From: Planctomycetota bacterium
Lineage (GTDB): Bacteria > Planctomycetota > MHYJ01 > JACPRB01
Assembly (NCBI GenBank): GCA_016200125.1
Contig: JACQFK010000035.1
Coordinates: 1 to 10,208, forward strand
Direction: 5' to 3'
Length of the DNA: 10,208 bases
Made by a program: the position numbers and the translations under genes. Positions 5,920-10,208 of this stretch are shown piece by piece. The notes under the pieces are model-generated. The model did not search any database and was not told the origin of the DNA. It worked only from the letters and a program-made list of their open reading frames with translations. Each line of letters begins with the position of its first letter. Positions within the stretch are counted from its first letter, which is position 1.

Positions 5920-6996
5920 TCACGAAGAGAGAGCCTTCATCCGTTCCACGATCCCGCTCCCGACTTCCGAGGTGCTCGCCCGGCCGCCCAGGTCACGGGT
6001 GACGACGCGCCCTTCGCCGGTCAGCCCCGAGATCGCCGCCGTAATGAGCCCCGCGGCCCGCTTCTCGCCGAGGAAGTCGAGCATCATCGCCCCGCACCAG
6101 ATCATCGCGATCGGGTTGGCGATGCCCTTGCCGAAGATGTCGGGCGCCGATCCGTGGACCGGCTCGAACATCGAGGGGAACTTCCGTTCGGGATTGAGGT
6201 TGCCGCTCGGCGCGAGGCCGAGGCCGCCGACCACCGCGGCGCCGAGATCGGTCAGGATGTCGCCGAAGAGATTCGAGCCGACCACGACGTCCAGCGACTC
6301 CGGCCGCATGACGAAGCGCGCGGCCAGGGCGTCGATCAGCTCCCGCTCCGTCGTCACGTCCGGGAACTCCCGCGCGACCTCGGCGAAGATCTCGTCCCAG
6401 AAGGTCATCGAGTGCTGCTGCGCGTTCGACTTCGTGGCGTTGATCAGCCGCTTGCGGGGCCGGCTGCGGGCGAGCTGGAAGGCGTAGCGGATGATCCGCT
6501 CGACCCCGGTCCGGGAGAAGACGGAGGTCTCGACCGCGACTTCGATCGGCAGTCCGCGGTGGGCGCGGCCTCCCGCGCCCGTGTACTCCCCCTCGGTGTT
6601 CTCGCGGACGACCACGAAGTCGATCTCGCCCGCCTTCTTGTTCGCGAGCGGGCTCTTCACGCCCGGGAGCAGGAGGCTGTGCCGCAGGCAGACGTACTGG
6701 TCGAATCCCTGGCAGATCGGCAGCCGCAGCCCCCGGAGCGAGATGTGATCGGGCACCGAGGGAAAGCCGACCGCGCCGAAGTAGATGGCGTCGAAGGGGG
6801 CGAGCTGCTGGAGCCCGTCCTCGGCCATCATGCGGCCGGTCTTCAGGTAGTAGTTGCAGCCCCAGGGGAAGGGCTCCCAGCGGAGCCGGAAGGCGCCGCT
6901 GATCTCACCCGCGGCGTTGAGGACCTTGACCCCTTCGGGGGCCACCTCTTCGCCGATCCCGTCGCCGGGGATCAGCGCGATGCGATATTCCTTCAT
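5920..6996 (-). CDS. Tartrate/D-malate dehydrogenase (decarboxylating), TTUC/DmlA family
   Basis: This 358-residue beta-decarboxylating dehydrogenase belongs to the isopropylmalate/isocitrate dehydrogenase superfamily. Family members oxidise D-malate, tartrate or related 2-hydroxy acids with NAD and a divalent metal in the cytoplasm. The tartrate/D-malate branch is indicated by blocks close to E. coli DmlA: FDAIYFGAVGFPSVPDHISL (68-87), FDQYVCLR (98-105), VVRENTEGEYTG (129-140), RYAFQLARSRPRKRLINATK (170-189) and FPSMFEPVHGSAPDIFGK (273-290). Substrate-binding Arg104, Arg131 and Lys189 and metal-binding Asp222, Asp246 and Asp250 are all present. HGSAPDI (281-287) fits the NAD-using subgroup. 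The ATG follows the upstream propeller stop by 9 bases with no convincing ribosome site, suggesting coupled translation. Isopropylmalate dehydrogenase (LeuB) is less likely because of the SVPDHISL and SRPRK text and the absence of leu neighbours. Which acid is used is open. Confidence 0.88.
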   Translation of the reverse strand: MKEYRIALIPGDGIGEEVAPEGVKVLNAAGEISGAFRLRWEPFPWGCNYYLKTGRMMAEDGLQQLAPFDAIYFGAVGFPSVPDHISLRGLRLPICQGFDQYVCLRHSLLLPGVKSPLANKKAGEIDFVVVRENTEGEYTGAGGRAHRGLPIEVAVETSVFSRTGVERIIRYAFQLARSRPRKRLINATKSNAQQHSMTFWDEIFAEVAREFPDVTTERELIDALAARFVMRPESLDVVVGSNLFGDILTDLGAAVVGGLGLAPSGNLNPERKFPSMFEPVHGSAPDIFGKGIANPIAMIWCGAMMLDFLGEKRAAGLITAAISGLTGEGRVVTRDLGGRASTSEVGSGIVERMKALSS

Positions 6997-7005
6997 GGGC
7001 GGAGA

Positions 7006-8154
7006 TTAGGGTTTTCCCTGATTCCAGTAGATCTTCACGTTCGTTCCCTTGCCGGTCGCGACGATGTCGATCCTGCCGTCGCCGTCGAGGTCGACCGCGT
7101 GGACGCCGTCGGCCTCCATGTCCTTGTCGTCGATGACCTTCTTCTCCCACTTCTCGCCGTTCTCGTCGAGCGGGTGGAGGACGACGACCGAGTGGCCGCC
7201 CTTGCCCTTCTCGCCGCGGAAGCCGAGGACCAGCGAGTCGACGCCCTTGCCGGAGAAGTCGACGGGCACCACGCTGTGGCCGACCTTGTAGCCCACGAGG
7301 ATGACGCGACGCTCCCAGGAGCGTTGGGACAGGTAGACGGCCGCGACGTCGCCGTGGAAGGGGTCGATCGTCGCACGCGCCTTCTTGCCTCCCGGGAGCC
7401 GCATGACTTTCACCTCGCTCGATCCCGGCGCCTTCGGATCGCCCTTGGCGAGGACCTCGTCGCTCCAGCCGGTCGGGGTCTTTCGGAAGAGGTGGATGCC
7501 CTCGAAAGACGCCACCAGCAGCGCCTGATTCCCGCTGTCGTCCCAGTCCACGGCCGTGACGCCGTGAACCTTGTGGAGGTGATTCGCGATCGGCTCGCGC
7601 TTCCAGGGCCCCTTGAAGGGGTCGCCGTCGGGGCGGAGCAGGTACATCGGCGCGCCGGGGCCCTCCCAATCGGGCGCCTTCGTGCCGCGCCCCATGAGGC
7701 AGGCGCCGACCAGCTCCTTCTTCCCGTTCAGCTTCAGCACCGTCAGCCGGTGCATCGAGGGTTCCTGGTCGATCTGGATCGGCGTCCAGGGCTGGTCGAG
7801 GTTTTCCGGCCGCTTGAGGAGCCAGACCGAGCCGCTGGTGAGCGTGTCCGCCATCACCCAGTCGCCGCCCACGATGATCTCGGTCTTGCCGTCGCCGTCG
7901 ACGTCGAAGGGCGTGATCGGCTCGGGCAGCTTCGGGAGGCCCGAGGTCATCACGTGCTTCTTCCACGTGGGATTCTCGTACCAGAGCACCTGGTCCTTGT
8001 TCTCGGTCACCAGCACGATGTCCATCTTGCCGTCGCCGTTGATGTCGGCGAGGCAGGAGTTGTAGCCGGGCCCGCCGCTATGGGTCTCGATGACCTCCTC
8101 CCGGAAGTTCGGGATGGACTGGAGGCAGAGGCCGGCGACCAGGAGAGAAAGCAT
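7006..8154 (-). CDS. FG-GAP/VCBS beta-propeller protein, copy 3 of 3
   Basis: This 382-residue protein is built from FG-GAP/VCBS repeats that fold as a beta-propeller. Calcium-type loops DxNxDG or DxDxDG occur at 37-42 (DINGDG), 84-89 (DVDGDG) and 355-360 (DLDGDG), with a worn copy at 203-208 (DWDDSG). Other family marks are WYENP (58-62), EPSMHR (131-136), IDPFHG (263-268), GHSVVPVD (292-299) and the C-terminal VKIYWNQG (373-380). The N-terminus is only a short hydrophobic stretch (MLSLLVAGLCLQS) without basic residues, so export is uncertain. Cys10 does not sit in a standard lipobox. The ATG at 8154 shares one base with the previous gene's stop (TGATG) and has GAGGG at 8161-8165. A longer in-frame reading back to 8292 would only translate the preceding gene in the wrong frame. 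Known uses of such propellers include adhesion and, in fungal aldos-2-ulose dehydratase, catalysis. The true role is unknown. Confidence 0.82.
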   Translation of the reverse strand: MLSLLVAGLCLQSIPNFREEVIETHSGGPGYNSCLADINGDGKMDIVLVTENKDQVLWYENPTWKKHVMTSGLPKLPEPITPFDVDGDGKTEIIVGGDWVMADTLTSGSVWLLKRPENLDQPWTPIQIDQEPSMHRLTVLKLNGKKELVGACLMGRGTKAPDWEGPGAPMYLLRPDGDPFKGPWKREPIANHLHKVHGVTAVDWDDSGNQALLVASFEGIHLFRKTPTGWSDEVLAKGDPKAPGSSEVKVMRLPGGKKARATIDPFHGDVAAVYLSQRSWERRVILVGYKVGHSVVPVDFSGKGVDSLVLGFRGEKGKGGHSVVVLHPLDENGEKWEKKVIDDKDMEADGVHAVDLDGDGRIDIVATGKGTNVKIYWNQGKP

Positions 8155-9257
8155 CACTTGCCCTCGTTGAAGTAGATCTTCAGCCGCTTGCCGCCGGCGA
8201 TCACCAGGTCGGGCCGGCCGTCGCCGTTCAGATCGGCGACTGCGCCGTCCTCGCCCGGCAGCTTCGTGTCGTCGAGGATGCGGTCCTCCCACTCCTCAGC
8301 CCGGCCGTCCTTGGGGCGGAAGACGTGCCAGACCGGGCCGCCCGGATGCTTCGAGTACTGGCCGACGAAGCCGACCAGCAGCGAGTCGACGCCCGTGCGG
8401 TTGAGGTCGACGGGCATCACGGTGTGGCCGCCCTTGTTCACCAGCAGGACGCGCCGCTTCCACGTCTGGTCGGGTTGATCCGGCGGCGTGTAGACGCAGA
8501 ACTCGTGGCCGTGGTGGGGCTCGATCGTCGCGAGGTAGCGGCGCCCGCCCGGCAGCCAGCCCGCCGCGATCTCCGAGCAGCCGGGAGCGCCTTTCGAGAG
8601 CGTGCGCTTCTCCCAGATCCCCTGGTCGTTCCGGCGGTGCAGCGTCAGGCCGTCGGCCGATGCGGTGACGATCTCCTCCTTGCCGTCGCCGTCCCAGTCC
8701 ACGGAGAGCGTGTTGTGGCAGGCGCGGAGGCCGGGATCGACGGTCTCGCTCGGCCAGGGGTCGCTATAGGGCGACGCCGGACGGCGCAGCACCACGGTCG
8801 GACCGTGGAGGGCCGAGCAGACCAGGTCGCGGCCGTTGAAGACGTGGATCCGGTGGAGCGTGGGGATGGCGGCGATCTTGACCGGCGTCCAGGGCTTCTC
8901 GGGGGCCTCGGGCGGACGCAGCAGGTAGATCTCGCCGCCGCCCTTCTTGGGATCCGGCGGCTCATGGTAGCCCGCGCCCAGCACGAAGGCCGTCCTGCCT
9001 TCGAGCCGGATCGGCTGCAAGGCGACCAGCTCGCGCGGCTCCTTCTCGATCAGGACGTGCCGCTTCCACGAGGGGTTCTCGTACCAGATGACCGAGGCGG
9101 GCTCCCAGTTGAGCGCGAGGACGTCCGGCTTGCCGTCGTTGTTGACGTCCGCGACCGCGCAGGCCCAGAGGTCGCCCAGCTGGTCGTCGACGAGCTGCTC
9201 CCTGAACTTCGGAATCTCGTCCTGACAGCAGAAGACGAAGAACAGCGCCGCGATCAC
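8154..9257 (-). CDS. FG-GAP/VCBS beta-propeller protein, copy 2 of 3
   Basis: This 367-residue paralog of its neighbours on both sides starts at a GTG whose first four bases (GTGA, 9257-9254) contain the stop of the preceding copy. Calcium-type loops occur at 37-42 (DVNNDG), 187-192 (DWDGDG) and 342-347 (DLNGDG). The loop expected near 84 is lost (IRLEGRTAF). Family marks are WYENP (58-62), IPTLHR (131-136), LHG (150-152), CHNTLSVDWDGDG (180-192), IEPHHG (245-250), GGHTVMPVD (276-284) and LKIYFNEGK (359-367). The N-terminus MIAALFFVFCCQDE is hydrophobic and has a Cys pair at 10-11, but lacks a basic start and a standard lipobox, so surface anchoring is only possible. It is more diverged than copies 1 and 3. 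In the sequence as given, its frame is open far upstream into the damaged copy 1, so a gene finder may report one fused protein reaching past 10205. The text between about 9257 and 9563 in that frame is arginine-rich, out-of-frame reading and not real protein. Confidence 0.8.
   Translation of the reverse strand: MIAALFFVFCCQDEIPKFREQLVDDQLGDLWACAVADVNNDGKPDVLALNWEPASVIWYENPSWKRHVLIEKEPRELVALQPIRLEGRTAFVLGAGYHEPPDPKKGGGEIYLLRPPEAPEKPWTPVKIAAIPTLHRIHVFNGRDLVCSALHGPTVVLRRPASPYSDPWPSETVDPGLRACHNTLSVDWDGDGKEEIVTASADGLTLHRRNDQGIWEKRTLSKGAPGCSEIAAGWLPGGRRYLATIEPHHGHEFCVYTPPDQPDQTWKRRVLLVNKGGHTVMPVDLNRTGVDSLLVGFVGQYSKHPGGPVWHVFRPKDGRAEEWEDRILDDTKLPGEDGAVADLNGDGRPDLVIAGGKRLKIYFNEGK
8161..8165 (-). promoter_or_regulatory. 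Ribosome binding site for propeller copy 3, inside the end of copy 2
   Basis: GAGGG lies 6 bases upstream of the ATG at 8154. It is part of the codons for the last residues (Asn-Glu-Gly-Lys) of copy 2. It supports the start at 8154 over any earlier in-frame start. Confidence 0.6.
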
Positions 9258-10208
9258 CGGCCCTTGTTCCAGTAGATCTTCACGTTCTTCGTGCTGCGGC
9301 CCACGGCGACGACGTCCTCGTAGCCGTCCCCGTCGAGGTCGGCGCAGATGACGTCCTCGCTGCCCATCCCCTTGTCGTCGACGACCCGCTTCTCCCACTT
9401 CTCGCCGAGGTGGTCCGTGGGGTGGAAGAGGTAGACGATGCACTCCTCCTTCTTGCCCTCGGGGACGCCGCGGAAGCCGACGATCGCCGAGTCGACGTGG
9501 CCGCCCGCGAAGTCGGCCGTCCAGATCGCGTGGCCGCCCTTGTGGTTGTCGATGAGCACCTGGCGTCAGGACGTAGCGCGCGCCGCCTGGGAGCTTGCCG
9601 ACCTTCACCTCGCCCGCGCCGTGCTTGACGGGGTCGCCGTCGCCGATCTTCGTGCGGCTCCACTTGCCGTCGGCGCCTCGCTTGAGGACGAAGATGCCCT
9701 CGTAGCCCGCGGAGACGATCTCCTCCTTGCCGTCGCCGTCCCAGTCGATGGGCCAGACGTTGTGGTTGATGTGGATGTCGTCCGCGATGATCTCGCGCGT
9801 CCACTTGCCGGTGAAGGGGTCGGCTGGCCGCTTGAGGATATACAGCGAGGCGCCGGGGCCGTTCTGGTCCTTGGTCCCCTTGCCGTGGAGGGGCGAACAG
9901 ACGAGCTCCTTCCTCCCCTTGCCCTCGACGTCGATGACCCTCATGCGGTGCATCGTGGGCTCCTCGTCGATCTTGATGGGCGTCCAGGGCTTGTCGAGAT
10001 TGTCGGGCCGCTTGAGCAGCCACACGGTGCCCGAGATCTTCGTCTTCGGGTTGATGGGCCAGTCGGCGCCCAGGATGAGCTCCAGCTTGCCGTCGCCGTC
10101 GACGTCGAGCGCCTGGATGCAGACCGGCAGGTTGGGCTCCTTCTCGAGGATGATCCGCCGCTTCCAGGGCTTGTCCTTGGCGCCCGGGTTCTCGTACCAG
10201 ACCACCTG
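9254..10208 (-). pseudogene. FG-GAP/VCBS beta-propeller protein, copy 1 of 3, frameshifted and cut by the window edge
   Basis: The 5' end lies beyond 10208; the frame is open there and begins mid-motif (QVVWYENP). From 10208 to about 9564 it reads as a good family member: LDVDGDG, SGTVWLLKRPDNLDKPW, EPTMHR, SPLHGKGTK, HINHNVWPIDWDGDGKEEIV and KLPGGARYVLT. It then jumps to another frame at about 9562, continuing QVLIDNHKGGHAIW through ADLDGDGYEDVVAV to VKIYWNKGR and TGA (9256-9254). Against copy 2, the piece between LxT and xVL is missing, about 24 codons less one base. It includes the conserved IEPxHG block. A real loss would destroy one blade and stop normal translation, whereas an assembly or sequencing error would leave a normal gene. 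The rest of the frame after the break (9254-9559) is undamaged, so any real mutation must be recent. It is the first visible gene of the five-gene run. Confidence 0.75.
9261..9265 (-). promoter_or_regulatory. Closely spaced ribosome site for propeller copy 2
   Basis: AAGGG lies only 3 bases before the GTG at 9257 and is encoded within the Asn-Lys-Gly-Arg end of copy 1. The short spacing and GTG start suggest weak independent initiation, with coupling to copy 1 through the GTGA overlap. Confidence 0.4.

Larger units (their letters stand above)
7006..10208 (-). repeat. Tandem array of three paralogous propeller genes
   Basis: The three genes align along most of their length. The order of marks is the same in each: WYENP, (M/L)HR about 70 residues later, a GDG-type loop after a His, LPGG, GGH-type block, and a last GDG loop about 20-25 residues before K(I)YxN. 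The calcium loops appear on the plus strand as repeated gccgtcgccgtc-type text at about 7075, 7890, 8030, 8217, 8683, 9729 and 10089. Copies 1 and 3 resemble each other more than either resembles copy 2 over WLLKRP(D/E)NLD and GEKWEK. Confidence 0.8.

Noticed and set aside
4856..6487. A 543-codon plus-strand frame opposite the phosphodiesterase and dehydrogenase
   Set aside because: Both minus-strand genes have complete catalytic motif sets. The plus frame has none.
6154..8175. A 673-codon open frame on the plus strand opposite the dehydrogenase and propeller copy 3
   Set aside because: It is antisense to two genes with clear family motifs. It reads as low-complexity Arg/Asp/Val/Leu text without a recognisable domain, as expected of an antisense frame in very GC-rich coding DNA.
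9258..9563. The middle part of the long minus-strand frame joining propeller copies 1 and 2, as a possible linker domain
   Set aside because: The same bases in the neighbouring frame encode the conserved propeller end (GGHAIW, DLDGDG, VKIYWNKGR). The long frame's text is arginine-rich and results from the frameshift.

Overview
The window is GC-rich, with G or C in most third codon positions, and its genes are packed closely on both strands. The protein set suggests an uncultured, high-GC member of the Planctomycetota or a neighbouring PVC lineage. It includes a secreted SIAE-type sugar esterase, a Ser/Thr kinase with a GspE/MshEN-like N-terminus and a zinc ribbon, and a run of FG-GAP/VCBS propeller proteins with the 'WYENP' and 'KIYWN' signatures. 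There is no rRNA, ribosomal protein or other firm marker, so this placement is inference from gene content. No stretch longer than 300 bases lacks a gene. I saw no tRNA, CRISPR array, insertion sequence or attachment site.

Layout, plus strand. Positions 1-414 hold the 3' end of an unrecognised gene, followed by a small hairpin. A secreted sialate O-acetylesterase-like protein follows (487-1977) and ends at a textbook intrinsic terminator (1996-2035). Homoserine kinase ThrB (2075-2989) comes next and may be read from a leaderless transcript. After a 117-base gap with a promoter-like element and a possible 16-codon leader ORF, there is a soluble Ser/Thr kinase (3107-4483). It is followed after 12 bases by a 68-residue, two-helix membrane protein (4496-4702). 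Three of these starts share a TCCTG plus AT-rich, -10-like element.

Layout, minus strand, reading from 10208 down to 4709. Five genes form one tight, apparently co-translated run: three tandem paralogous beta-propeller proteins, then a tartrate/D-malate-type beta-decarboxylating dehydrogenase, then a lipoprotein phosphodiesterase of the nucleotide pyrophosphatase family. The run meets the plus-strand genes tail to tail with six bases between. Junctions are a 4-base overlap, a 1-base overlap, a 9-base gap and a 14-base gap. The first propeller gene runs off the window and, as given here, carries a net loss of about 70 bases near 9560. That loss shifts the frame and joins it to the frame of the next copy, creating one long artificial ORF.

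The most unusual points are: (1) the propeller triplet, whose shared histidines suggest a metal-dependent enzyme rather than a passive surface protein, coupled to a hydroxy-acid dehydrogenase and a surface phosphodiesterase; (2) the kinase N-terminus, which contains one full and one near-full copy of the 24-residue motif used by MshEN domains to bind c-di-GMP; (3) the damaged propeller copy.
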